This document shows, in pieces, positions 21,566 through 32,084 of a stretch of DNA of 64,000 nucleotides. The translations under genes were made by a program, and so were the position numbers. The notes below the pieces were generated by a model, which did not search any database, had not been told where the DNA came from, and saw only the letters and a list, made by a program, of their open reading frames with translations. The number at the start of each line of letters is the position of its first letter. Position 1 is the first letter of the stretch. This stretch comes from Sepioteuthis lessoniana (lineage: Eukaryota; Mollusca; Cephalopoda; Myopsida; Loliginidae), in assembly GCA_963585895.1 (NCBI GenBank), contig OY757913.1:103824145-103888144 (forward strand), read 5' to 3'.

Positions 21566-21788
21566 TCCACAGATTTACCCGTTAGCATGACCAAGAAATT
21601 AATGGTTTGTATATCTAACTGGCAATGTTCAATTTGTCAACAAATCATCTACCGCTGTACTACCTACAACAGTGGGTATTTTCCAAGACTTGAACGGTAC
21701 CGGTAACAAGGAGTATACATCGGACACAAGTACGGGCCAAAATATACCCAAACTCTTGACGGATCTTGTATGTAAAATAGCACGCATA

Positions 21789-22444
21789 TGTAATATAACA
21801 CGATACAAAAATATGACCAAGATACGAACTCATGAAATAGACATAGAATGTTAATTATGCATATAGGAATCCGAAAACACTCGAAACACTTGACGACTCT
21901 CTTTTTTGGTTCAGGTACGAAACTTTTTATTACCTTTTTGAGTTTAAGGTAATTCGAAATGAGGAGAGAGAGACACAATTTCTTTAACAAACGCGCGGCA
22001 CATTTCGTAGATCCCAACTGGTCTGGCTTCGGCGTGATCAAAAATCGACCACCTTCTTCTAGACTCGAATCTCGACTCTATTCGGAGTTTAAATCTCAAC
22101 TTTACCAACGCGCGAGCATCCTGTAGACCCAAACTGGTCTCGCCTCGGCGAGCCCCAAAAATCAACTTGCCCCATCTAAGTCCGAAACTCAACTAACTGC
22201 TTTTTTTCAAATCCCCCAAATCCTCAGTGCTTCCGGGCATGACGTCATTCACGTCCCTGGTCTCATTTCCTATCCCTTGTTTTTATTGTGACATCACTGA
22301 TTGTCACATCCACCCCGCACGCGCGTGAACACCTGCGCTCTATGTGTGCACCTAACTAACCCATGCACTAAGCGAAAGGTTCTCAGCCTAACTAAACCGA
22401 AAGGCAAGATATACAAAACGAAATCCCTACGCAATTATATTACA
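21789..22444 (-). mobile_element. Probable solo LTR, family LTR2, with inverted termini
   Basis: The two ends are perfect 10 bp inverted repeats, TGTAATATAA at 21,789-21,798 and TTATATTACA at 22,435-22,444. TGACGTCA lies at 22,240-22,247. An internal ~90 bp segment with GTAGACCCAAACTGGTCTCGCC / GTAGATCCCAACTGGTCTGGC is present twice. It includes the AATAAA and GTGTCTCTCTCTCC blocks shared with 19,492. The flanks CAT(A)/CAT(G) may be a decayed TSD. Confidence 0.65.
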
Positions 22445-22980
22445 CATGTTGCATAGCCATAGGCCAGGTTTGTTTTTATATAACCGGGAATATTTCCATA
22501 TCCTGTTGAATTTGAAAAGGCTGGCTCTTATTTTTGAAAATCCGTGTCTTCTCATGGTTGGTTGAAAATTGTTTATAAAATATATGCAGGGTTTTACCCA
22601 ATCAGATTCAGAAATTGTTAGCTGTATCGACATTATTTATTTTTTTTTTTTTTGTTTTAAGACGAACTTAAAAATAGGATTAATGACAAAATAGACAAAG
22701 AAAGAACTCATATTTTTATTTCATTTATTTTACATTGCGTTTGTTTTGTCTGCATATACTTTTCTATAAGCTTTAGAAAAAAAAATATTTATATCGGACA
22801 TCTTTTGTATATTCGAGATATTGTTTATGGAGACATATTTGTATTTTTTGTCATTTTATCTTTAGTAACGGATCATTTTTTGAGCACCGATTTTTATTCG
22901 AGTTGGAAGAAATATTAGGGATATTATAATGGGTTATCTCTTACTGGTAAACTTTATAAAAATCATCCTTTAATACGAGT
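22445..22980. other. AT-rich DNA, nothing recognised
   Basis: The minus frame at 22,427-22,633 is not recognisable. Confidence 0.4.
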
Positions 22981-22984
22981 AGTC

Positions 22985-23165
22985 ACCGTGTCGTCGAAGC
23001 AAATGAACTGGGCAGTGACATCGTAGTCAGTGAGTTCAAACTGCAGCCCCGCTATCACGTACAATTTTAGACGAATTTCCTTGGGAAAGGTATGAATAAG
23101 CTTAGTACTCCCGACTATGGGTTAAATAGAACTATTATTGTTCATCTACAAGGAAGCTACGCTCC
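22985..23165 (+). mobile_element. D-type SINE, old
   Basis: B-box-like GAGTTCAAACTGCAG, core CCTTGGGAAAGGTATGAATAAG, and TATGGGTTAAATAGAACTATT. Tail missing. Confidence 0.75.
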
Positions 23166-23324
23166 TCCATGGGGGCTGAGCACTCTGGCGAAGGAATTTA
23201 CGGCTGCCGCTCGCATTATGCAAAGATCTTCGAACGAATTGAGCACTCTGGTATCCGGTAGGGTATAAAATATAAACAAACAAACGCTGCTACTTAATAC
23301 CTTATAATTAACAAGCTGACGGGG

Positions 23325-23420
23325 TTCGCTTTTTGGCTGAGCGGTCTGATACTAAGTCTAACGCAAAGTTGGACGGGTTTCGATCCCAGCATCAAGCATC
23401 CTACGTGTCTAGCCACACTA
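23325..23420 (+). mobile_element. tRNA-Leu/Ser-like SINE head or tRNA pseudogene
   Basis: TTGGCTGAGCGGTCTGATAC looks like a tRNA A box of the Leu/Ser type and GGGTTTCGATCCCAGC like a B box with a T-arm stem. There is no proper acceptor stem or long variable arm, so a functional tRNA gene is unlikely. Confidence 0.4.
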
Positions 23421-23579
23421 AAGAGTTGTGATATAACAAAACAGTCTCTCGGGTATGACAACATATATATCTAGTTTTTAAAGGAATAACTTAGACCACT
23501 GGTTTTGTATTAGTTCTATTAACATGAATGCCTAAGAATAAACAGTTGGATTGTCGGACAAGTAGATAGGTAGGTTGGT

Positions 23580-23812
23580 AAATGGCTGTAGTATCACGGT
23601 TATCGTTGTTGGGAATGGATATGGTGAACTGGGTTCAAATCTTGGATGGCGCTGTTGGCTTTTCACATAACGCTAATTCCCTCATGAAAGGTATTCATCC
23701 AACTATTCTCCCTCCAGAAAATGAGAAAGATAGTTGGGCAGACTGAGCTCTCTAACTTTGGTACGGTAGCCGGTGTACATAGAAGAAGGAAAACTCGGAA
23801 TTAAAACCCCCG
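23580..23812 (+). mobile_element. C-type SINE, old
   Basis: Head TGGCTGTAGTATCACGGTTATCG, B box GGGTTCAAATCTTGG, core CATGAAAGGTATTCATCCAAC, and ending in AAACTCGGAATTAAAAC. Confidence 0.75.
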
Positions 23813-23942
23813 GTAGACCTGGATTCAATCCCAGGTCGAGTAATACCAAAGACTCAGAAAAAGGTACTCGATGCCTCCTTGCTTAACACATAGCTTTATA
23901 ATGTACGGATGAAGGGTAAAGTAGAGCAATTCAGGGAAAGGA
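23812..23942 (+). mobile_element. B-type SINE fragment
   Basis: From the B box (GGATTCAATCCCAGGTCGAG) to CAATTCAGGGAAAGGA. It is cut at the 3' side by the next element. Confidence 0.8.
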
Positions 23943-23943
23943 A

Positions 23944-24372
23944 CAAATCATGCTGTGCCTGCATGAAGGTTGGAGTCCTACTAGTGACTGGAGTCTAGTA
24001 AGATGCTTCAAGTTGTATCGTTACCTCTGTCCAAGTGGATTTCATTTGTGAAATTCATTATAATACTGATGATGCTTAGCACAATTTATTCAGCTTGAAT
24101 ATATTCATTGTGGGTTCATTGGCTTAGTAGGAGAGTGTTCACCAATGGGCCGAGAGACTGGAGTTCAATCCCTGGTCGAGTCATAACAAAGACTCAAAAA
24201 TGGTTCTTGATACTTCCTTGCTAAACAGTTAGCATTATTAAGTACGTTTCCGGGGTAAAAGTGGAGCAATCCAGGGGAAAAAGAGTAGCGCCCTTCCCTA
24301 GACCCCGGTGTAGTAGCTACCGAAAAGGGAGACATGGGGTCACCCTTGGCTACGGTCACCAACTTTGTTAAA
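23944..24372 (+). mobile_element. B-type SINE with 5' extension
   Basis: Third copy of the extension plus B SINE. It differs from 21,042 by few substitutions over ~430 bp, so the pair is either recent retroposition of an extended subfamily or a local duplication. Confidence 0.85.
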
Positions 24373-24421
24373 CTCGGCTTAAAAATAACCTTGTGTTGCA
24401 AGCTGCTCGTGCAGAAGGGCA

Positions 24422-24476
24422 GTTTAGTTTGGTTTTATGGCATATCAACCACCGTAGGTTACTTAATGCCAAATCC

Positions 24477-24536
<60 letters not shown>

Positions 24537-24975
24537 AGTTCTTGTTTAAACAATACAGTTTAGTAAAAGTACAGTTTTTTTTACACAGACCTAAATGTAA
24601 AAACAGTTATATTTCAAACAATTCAGTCAAAGCAAGAAAGTTAAATGGTTCCGGTTAAATGTAAAAACTATTTTAGTTTAGCCAAGTTGGCAGTTTAAAT
24701 GTCAAAATAGTTCTATTTCAAACATTTTAGTTTAGCATAAACAACCAATGTCGTTCTATTTGACACTTAGATAGGACCCTATCAAGTGCTACGATCGACC
24801 CCAGAATGAACTTGTGTGGAATAAGGAGGTGGAATAAAGGGGTACTCAACATTCCCTAAAGCTCTAGAATTACTGGAACCTCACCATCAGTGAGTTTAGA
24901 ATCATATATCTAGGACACTCGTTGCGAGAGTCTTACCTATCGGCAGAAATGCAGTCGGTGTATTCGACAGCCCAA
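24422..24975 (-). mobile_element. A-type retroposon with (TA)n inside the tail
   Basis: Inverted tail (GGTTTTATGGCATATCAACC), then a TA run (24,480-24,532), three VNTR units and a diverged body (TAGATAGGACCCTATCAAGTGC ... GCAGTCGGTGTATTCGACAGCCC). Confidence 0.8.
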
Positions 24976-25149
24976 AATATATAGAAACAGATACATAGAT
25001 AGATAGATGTGAACTCACTTGGAATGATATGCGGACAATGTTAGTAATAGATGGGAACTATATAATTGTATATCAACCTTTGTGGATTAATTAATACCTC
25101 GTAGAAGTATAGTACTTGTACTATTTACCAATTCTGTACTTCAATGATG

Positions 25150-25447
25150 TCTTTGGGTGCACTGCGACATTGTGATTAGTGAGTTCTAAATCGAGTCACG
25201 TTATTGGGTTCACTTCCAGAATAATGCCATTGGGAAATATATCATCATCATCATCATCATGTCGTGCTGGTAGTTCGCACTCCAGTCGCGCTATTACGTT
25301 CACTTTTGGGCAAATACCCTTGGGAAAGGTATGAACCCCCTTATCCGCCCAGCTATGGGTTAAATAGTACCACTACTGTTTATCTAGGAGAATGGCTTTG
25401 GCATTAAATAACCTACAAAGGTTGATATGCCATAAAACAAAGAAATC
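25150..25447 (+). mobile_element. D-type SINE carrying an RTE 3'-tail scrap
   Basis: A first D piece (25,150-25,243, head and start of core) is followed by ATCATCATCATCATCATGTCGTGCTGGTA, the reverse complement of the RTE ORF end plus ATG repeats. A second D piece then runs from CACTCCAGTCGCGCTATTACG through core and tail GGTTGATATGCCATAAAAC. It reads as two D copies with a tiny LINE-tail insertion. Confidence 0.7.
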
Positions 25448-25669
25448 ATTGATGGACTTTTCATGTGGATATTGAATACAATTTGCTCTTAAGTTAAAGA
25501 AAGTTATTTTGACACAGATAACTCGCCAGATGGCTGTCCCTCCGTCAGTACCACGAAGGCTCAGCCACTTTTTGTTCTGATTAAAAACTACTTTCAAATT
25601 TTTTTAGAATTATGCTTGTAAAGATTTTATATTCAACTGATAGAACTAAGTCAAACTTTTTTCTTTCAG

Positions 25670-25854
25670 CAAAATCTGTCATTCACTATCGATGTCGTGT
25701 TCGTATCACAGAACTCATTCACTTTAGATGTCTTCGTTGTGAGAGTCAAATACCTGACTTCCTCCAAATATGCTTTGTGTGCCTTTTTTATTGCATTCAA
25801 TTAAGCAGATGTCCATCTAATCTCTTTATTCACTTAGCCTTAAAAAAGCTTTGA
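25670..25854 (+). other. Weak candidate exon, ZZ-finger-like Cys pattern
   Basis: A pyrimidine-rich stretch ending TTTCTTTCAG precedes a frame AKSVIHYRCRVRITELIHFR followed by CLRC and, 8 residues on, QICF. The C-x11-C-x2-C spacing and the RCLRC...QICF pattern recall ZZ-type zinc fingers of the dystrophin/dystrobrevin kind. Two expected Cys are absent, no convincing donor follows, and the same DNA is open in another frame. It may be a decayed exon or chance. Confidence 0.2.
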
Positions 25855-25921
25855 AACCCAAATTTTTAATACGTAAGTCAATTTCACAATAAAAACGATA
25901 AATAATTTTTTTTATAAAGTA

Positions 25922-27068
25922 CGAGGAACATTAAATAAGTTTCCAGACTTTTTTCGTATGGGCACTTTTATTGATAGTACACATATGAAACTCCCGTCCC
26001 CTGCGAAGTAATCTCCTCCGGCTGCAATGTACTTGTTTTTGGCTTGGTGTGGTTTCTTTGTTTAATGGCATATCAACTCTTTTTAGGTTATTTAATGCCA
26101 AAGCCATTCTCCTAGAAGAACAGCAGTGGTACTATTTAACTCATAGCTGTGAGGATAAAGGGGTTCATACCTTTCCCAAGGGTATTTGTCCGAAAGTGAA
26201 CGTAATAGCACGACTGGAGTACGAACTCGCGTACTCCGATTCCGCAGACCATCGCTTTAACCATTACACCACCAGGACATACCCCTGTATTTGTTGTGCC
26301 GTTCTAACAACTTCTGGAAGGCCCTATGGAAGTCCTCTTGTGTGAGCGTGTCAATGACCTTCGTCACAGCCTCTTTCATCTCCTCAAGTGTCTCATAATG
26401 ACAGCCTCTGAGCTGAGGGAATAGCCAAAAGTCACAGGGAGCAAAGTCTGGACTATAGGGAGGGTGAAGAACTGTCTTGATACCCATCTTGGTGAAATAG
26501 TCTGTGACAAGGATGGAGTTGTGGACTGGTGCATTGTCCTGGTGAAAATGCCACAGAGCCGATTTGACGAGTGCTGGCCTCTTCACTAGGAATCTCTTGC
26601 TGAACTCTCTTAAAACCTCAACATAGCAACCCTAATCCTAACCCTCTGGCCAATCAACTCTGGTGTATTGACTTCCTTACTCCTCCCACACTTCTCACCA
26701 TCCCTCACAGACTCCCTGCCTTCCTTGAATCTCTTATGTTTCTCAAAAACTGATGCTCGATTCACGCAAGATGGCCGAAAAGCAGTCTGAAGCATTCCAA
26801 ACGTTTCTGTGGCATTTTTTCCAAGTTTAAAACAGAATTTTATGGCATATCGTTCTTCCTCACGTCCATGTTGCATTTTTGAAATTTAGCAGCAGTGACA
26901 ATCAGTCTTTAGTAGGGTGTATTCTAATTTCTGGTGTGGCTGTTCATTTGAACCTGAAATAATGAAAATTGGCCAGTCATCTCATAAGATGTATACCAAT
27001 AACATATTGAATAGTGAAATTTAAATGCCTGTACAAAAAAATTCTGGTGACTTATTGAATGTACTACG
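25922..27068 (-). pseudogene. Mariner deletion derivative, best-preserved copy
   Basis: Flanked by TA at both ends (25,920-25,921; 27,069-27,070). ITRs are CGAGGAACATTAAATAAG and its partner CTTATTGAATGTACTACG. The minus strand gives an N-terminal DNA-binding piece from 26,876 (MQHGREEERYAIKFCFKLGK ...) and a C-terminal piece from 26,586 with HFHQDNAPVHN and PPYSPDFAPCDFWLFP, holding the second and third catalytic Asp of a DD34D enzyme. The central ~150 residues, including the first Asp, are lost. The junction (26,628-26,645) has CCCTAATCCTAACCC filler. A D SINE interrupts the C-terminus. Confidence 0.88.
26039..26285 (-). mobile_element. D-type SINE, full length, nested in mariner
   Basis: TGTA(C/T)TTGTT occurs at 26,029-26,038 and 26,286-26,295. 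In sense: GGTGTAATGGTTAAAGCGATGG (A-box region), GCGAGTTCGTACTCC-like B box, core, and tail GGCATTAAATAACC ... TATGCCATTAAACAAAG. Confidence 0.88.
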
Positions 27069-27070
27069 TA

Positions 27071-27569
27071 TTTATCAGTTTTACGGGGAATAACAGGGTA
27101 TCTGAGATCTCTGAACCGGTCCGAAGCTCTTTTTAGTGAGCCACACTCCGTATAAACAAGGGAATAACCTATTGTAAATAGATGATGAAAACAAAGAAGA
27201 CGTCCATTAATACGATTAACGATTCTAAACTTTAATAGTTGACACTACGGTCTTGTTTTTAATAATTAACATCTTACAGCCTGCATGTGTAAGTAATGTC
27301 TGTTTTATTCCTTTCAATACTGGTAATTGGCCTAAATGTCAGTAAAAGAGATCCTACATCCATTAATTTTGATTGTGATGATCTTACAATCCACTCATAA
27401 AGATTAGTGAGTACTGCTAGATTGACGCTTTTTAATAAGAATAATTATCCTCAACCTAAATAAATGTTCATCTATATCATTTATTTTAAAAATCGTTACC
27501 ATCTTACAATCACTCTGTCATATGGTTTAGTTCTGCTTGGTTGACTCCTTTAAATACGAATAATTATTA
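27071..27569. other. AT-rich DNA, nothing firm
   Basis: The motif CATCTTACA(G/A)(C/T)C appears three times at irregular spacing. Otherwise no feature recognised. Confidence 0.35.
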
Positions 27570-27832
27570 CCGGACATTGGCCTAGCGGTTAGAGTGTTCG
27601 CCAATGGCCCGGGAGACCTGGGTTCAATCCCAGGTCGAATCATACCAAAGACTAAAAAAATGGTACTTGATGCCTCCTTGCTTAACACTCAGCATTATAA
27701 GGTACGGATCAAGGGTAAAGTGGAGCAATCCAAGGAAAGGAGTAGCGCCCTACCCTACACCTTGGTGTAGTAGCTATTGAAAAGGGAGCCTTTGGGCCAT
27801 CCTCGACTATGGTCGCCAGCTTTACTTTTGTT
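27570..27832 (+). mobile_element. B-type SINE, near-consensus
   Basis: Head CGGACATTGGCCTAGCGGTTAG with A box, T-arm-like GACCTGGGTTCAATCCCAGGTC, body, and end TATGGTCGCCAGCTTTACTT. The T-arm stem is still perfectly paired. Confidence 0.92.
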
Positions 27833-27943
27833 CAATTATTTCAAAATATTATCAATACAGCTCTATTTCAAATTTTTCAATGATGACCATTTATAAGCTT
27901 TCTAAGAGATATTTTACGTACTGTTTAAAATAATGTGTTATTT

Positions 27944-28115
27944 TGTTCACCAATGGTCCGGGAGACCTGGGTTCAATCCCAGGTCGAGTCATACCAAAGA
28001 CTTGAACCCTCTTTTCCCGCTAGTTATGGGTTAACTAATTTAACTGCTGTTCTTCTACAAGGGTGAATTTGGATTAAATAACCCACGAAGGTTGATATAC
28101 CATTAAAACAAGAGA
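27944..28115 (+). mobile_element. Chimeric SINE: B head on D core and tail
   Basis: TTCACCAATGGTCCGGGAGACC ... ACCAAAGACTT is B head. It continues without a break into GAACCCTCTTTTCCCGCTAG and the D core and tail (GGATTAAATAACCCACGAAGG ... TACCATTAAAAC). The join falls inside both elements, as expected for template switching during reverse transcription. Confidence 0.75.
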
Positions 28116-28343
28116 ACAAAGCAAATATAAGAATTGTTATGAAACCATTTTCCCTATCACTTTTCCTTTTTTTTAAGGCTCCTTTTTTTTTTAAATTCTG
28201 TTTGCGCAGTCTTTTTGATTTACGAACAAAAGTCTCAAAGAATTTAACTGTTTCAATATATTAAAAAACCTTGAGATCTGTCTTTAAAAAGTAAGTTTTC
28301 CTATGATTAGAATACAAATAGAGATATTTTTCTCATTTATTTG

Positions 28344-28559
28344 AATTAAGTTTCCCTTCTCCAAGTCTGGTAGCTTTTCGAAGGCTAAAGAACCTAATCC
28401 TCCGTATTATTTAGTAGTAATTTACAGAAGGCCAATTTTGAAGCAGAGAATTGATGGTTTCAATTAAGTTTTCCTTCTCCAAGTCTGGTTGCTTTTCGAA
28501 GGCTAAAGAACCTAATCCTCCGTATTATCTAGTAGTAATTTACAGAAGGTCAATACTTT

Positions 28560-28560
<1 letters not shown>
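28344..28560 (-). repeat. 118 bp tandem duplication of diverged C SINE sequence
   Basis: AATTAAGTTT(C/T)CCTTCTCCAAG begins copies at 28,344 and 28,462. Each matches the C-type CTTCTCCTAGACTAGTTGCC segment in antisense. The two copies are ~95% alike, so the duplication is younger than the SINE. Confidence 0.85.

Positions 28561-28562
<2 letters not shown>

Positions 28563-28626
<64 letters not shown>
28563..28626. repeat. (AC)n-(AT)n microsatellite
   Basis: About 42 bases AC then 22 bases AT. A further AT run lies at 28,764-28,787. Confidence 0.95.
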
Positions 28627-28627
<1 letters not shown>

Positions 28628-28787
28628 GTATCAGTAATATCCAGTAAGCGTCCGATGACAGTGGGTGTGGATAATTCGCGTATAAAATATATGCCTATCA
28701 TTCTTTGTCGAAATAAATCTTGGACAAGTTAACCAAGTTTGAGTTTCCTTTTAATTGCACAATATATATATATATATATATATATAT

Positions 28788-29042
28788 CGGCTCATTGGCC
28801 GAGTGGGTAGAGTGTTTGCCAATGGTCCGGAAGAGCCGGGTTCAATCCCAGGTCAAGTCATACCAAAGACTTTAAAAATAGTATTGATATCAGCCTTGCT
28901 TAATACTCAGCAATATAAGGTGCGAATCAAGGGTAAAGTAGAGCAATCCAGAAAAAGGAGCAGCGCCCTACCTTACAACTCGATGTAGTAGCTATTGAAA
29001 AGGGAGTCTTCTAGTCGCCCTCGACTACGGTCAATAACTACT
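28788..29042 (+). mobile_element. B-type SINE inserted in (TA)n
   Basis: Head CGGCTCATTGGCCGAGTGGGTAG, B box GGTTCAATCCCAGG, end CTACGGTCAATAACTAC. TA repeats lie on both sides. Confidence 0.9.
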
Positions 29043-29074
29043 TATATATATATATATGTATATATAATATGTAA

Positions 29075-29478
29075 TCGAATAATTTGTAGGTAACATTAAA
29101 TTAATCTTAAACGAACAATAATTCATTTGTTTGTCCATAGTTTCAAGTATTGCTTTCTAAATCAAATGATTTTATTTTACGGAGTTAAATGGTTTTAAGT
29201 AATGTTATGTAATACGAACCATTCTATCTAAATGATTTAAAGTCAAACGGTTTAAAGAATAGGACGAAATGTTTCTATTTGACCCATAGATGTGACCCTC
29301 ACAGGTATTAAAATTCCGGTCTGAGTAAACCTTTGAGCAATGGTAATGAAGAATACTCCACTTTCCCTAACGCTCCGTGAGAGGAGCCTTACTATCAGGT
29401 TTAGTGTCATATCAGAATACTAGTTGGGCGTTATCCTTCTATACAGGTGCAGTCGGCGTATTCTACAGTCCCAGCGGT
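29075..29478 (-). mobile_element. A-prime retroposon
   Basis: AT-rich VNTR (29,080-29,265), then the inverted body TTTGACCCATAGATGTGACCC ... GCAGTCGGCGTATTCTACAGTCCC. Confidence 0.75.
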
Positions 29479-29479
29479 T

Positions 29480-29998
29480 TGGATATTTTAAATGGAGAAT
29501 AGATGTTCATTAAAACAAAACAAGAGAATATAATCGAAGTTTAGAAACTGAAGAGAAATATAATTGAAAGACGGAAACAAAAATTTATAGAAAAATAAAA
29601 AAAGAATTAAAAAAAAAACAAAGAAGATTTGTATTCTGTTTTACAGTAAGTCTTTAGTTCTTATTAAAAGGAGAAAAGAGAAAAGTTAAAGTGTAATATG
29701 TCTGTAAAAAGAAGAGGAGTTTGAGAAAATGAAGAACAATTTAAAAGAATTATAGAAAGAAAAGAATAATTAAGAATGTTTACTGAAAATATTAATTTGC
29801 AAAACAGGAAGAGGGATTAATTTTTGTAAAAATGAAATAAAGGAAAATTAAAGATGGCTGTTATAAAAAGATAGAAAAAACAGTGCGTAAGAAAAAAAAG
29901 AAAAAGAAAAAATGAAAGAGATAGTTTAATAGATAAATGAATAAAGATGGCTGTTATTAAAAAGATAAAAAGAAAAAAAGTACGTAATGTGACGTGGT
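29480..29998. repeat. Purine-rich A/G tract with short direct repeats
   Basis: Mostly A and G on the + strand. AATAAAGATGGCTGTTAT with flanking AGATAAATGA recurs at ~29,845 and ~29,940 and again at ~31,240. No gene. Confidence 0.6.
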
Positions 29999-31190
29999 AT
30001 AAAATATTTATCCCAAGATGGGAGTTTTTTTTTTGTACGTGTGAAGACGGGACAGCCTAGCACGTGATCCCTCGCAAAATAAGTTCCAGTTAAGACTCCC
30101 TTTTGGGGCGTAGGGGAACTGGCTGATTATGTGGGGGTTAATTTGACCGCCGCTGACAAGGGGTTTCCAAATTTCACGTTACACACCCACCCACCAGACC
30201 ACTACCTCTTCCTACCCCTAGGATAAGGGAAGATATGGACCTCTAGGTTTAGATATAATAATATTAATTATCACAGTCGACAATTCCAATTTCCCGTGTA
30301 ATATTTTTAAAAGGCGAATAGGACATTTAGCGAGAATAAATTGAGGCGAATGAAGCTGAAAAGGAACATGCAAAAGACGACTTGATAGGCAGGTAACACA
30401 ATTAATAAGTTTCAACACGAGGAGAGATAGAAAATATAACAAGGTTTTTAATACATGCGAACACACATATTTAACTTGTCGGCTATATTATCAGTGGATA
30501 ATATCAAAGAACAAATGTCTTTCTTCCTTATTCTTTTCTTTCTTCCTTCTTTAAATTGAGAGAGAGTGAGAGAGCATACAATGACAATACTTAGGAAGGG
30601 CGGAGGGAGAAAACAGTGTACTTAGCTTTTCGACGGGTTACTTTTGAGAGTATTTTCTCTTTTACGGGCTAGCGGGGTTTTTTTACTGCTTTGGCTTGAA
30701 GGCATCAGTTCTCTCCTAGTCCAAGATTCTTTCCGCTTTTCCCCGGAATTTTGGTGGCAGTTTCAATTCATCTTATAACATCAACTGCTGTCCGGAAAAC
30801 CCCTGCTCTGCTTCTTCGCCCGGAGTTTGGTATGAGATTCGGCCCTCCGTTCAGGGTGACCTCCGTCCACTAAACTGATTTCCTTATTCCTATTTCCGCT
30901 GACGAAAAGGGGGCTACTTCCGCTTTAGGGTTTTGGCCAGTCATTTAGCCTCTTTCTTCTTCCTTCAAACAGTCAGGCAATTCGTTCGGACTACTATCTC
31001 TTCCACCCGGGGGAGGTTACGGGGTACAGATAGCCAGACAGACATTCTTTACTTTCTTCTACAGGCCGGCTCAAGTTGACCTACATTCCTTATTCCTCTT
31101 TTAACGCTCAGTCTTTGGCGGCCTGTTAATTCAAACACGGAGGGGTAGGGGAAATTCCTTATTTCTCTCCTCTCAGTGGTAGACCACGTG
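29999..31190. other. GC-richer block inside purine tract
   Basis: Composition changes abruptly near 30,000 and back near 31,190. GTGAC directly precedes the block (29,990-29,994) and follows it (31,187-31,191), so an insertion is possible. CCTTATTC(C)(T)CT(T)TT motifs recur at ~30,880, 31,090 and 31,155. No coding frame or known element recognised. Confidence 0.35.
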
Positions 31191-31191
31191 A

Positions 31192-31485
31192 CAGTTAGAA
31201 AGAAAGAAAAAGGAAGAGAGAGATTGATAAATAAATGAATAAAGATGGCTGTAATAAAAAGAAAGAAAGAAAGAAAGAAAAGTACGTAAGAAAGGAAGAA
31301 AAAGAAAGAGATAGATTGATAAATAAATGAATAAGGTGGAATTGAAGAAAAGGAGTACGGTAAGAAATTTGGTAAGTCACAAAAGAATTGGAAGTCGAAC
31401 AAGGAAAGTAAGAAAAAAATACGCGGAATTTTTTTTTTTCAAAGAATGAAAGAATAATGTTAGAAAGAATGAAAGAAAAGAACTT
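31192..31485. repeat. GAAA-rich minisatellite
   Basis: GATTGATAAATAAATGAATAA units at ~31,225 and ~31,313 embedded in GAAA repeats. It is related to 29,845-29,995 across the block. Confidence 0.7.
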
Positions 31486-32022
31486 GGTTAATTCGTTGTT
31501 TTGTTTTACGGCATATCAATCCATTTTGGTCATTTAACGCAAAAAAAAAAAAAAAATTCCAACGATTCAGTTTAGTATAAACACAGATTTTGTTTACAAA
31601 CATTTAAATGTCACACAGTTCAGTTAGATGTCAAAAAAATTATATTTCAAACAATTCAGTTAAACCTAATTACAAAGATGAATTCAATTAAATAACAGTT
31701 CTATTTCAAACATTTAGTTAAGCATAAATACCCAGTTTTAATGGAAAACAGTTCTATTTCAAACAATTCAGTTTAACATATGTACACAATTTAGTTTTTT
31801 TTTAGCTATAGATAGGGCCCTATTAGGTTCTACCAATCCAGGCCAGATTAGATCAGGGAGCGATGGCAATGAAGAGATGCTCCGCATTCTCCAAAGCTCA
31901 AGTATTGCTGGAACCTCATCATCAGATTGTTTAGTGTCATATCCATGACACTCGTTGGGAAGGGGTCTTACCTCTCTGCAGAGAAGCAGTTAGGGCATTC
32001 TACAGCCCCAGCCGACAGAGCA
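31486..32022 (-). mobile_element. A-type retroposon
   Basis: Inverted tail TTTACGGCATATCAATCC, about five VNTR units, and a body with CTATAGATAGGGCCCTATTAGG and CTACAGCCCCAGCCGACAG. Confidence 0.88.
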
Positions 32023-32084
32023 AAAAGAAAAGAAGCGTATTACCCTAAATATACTAAAGCAAATAGAAAGAAAATATAAAAATA

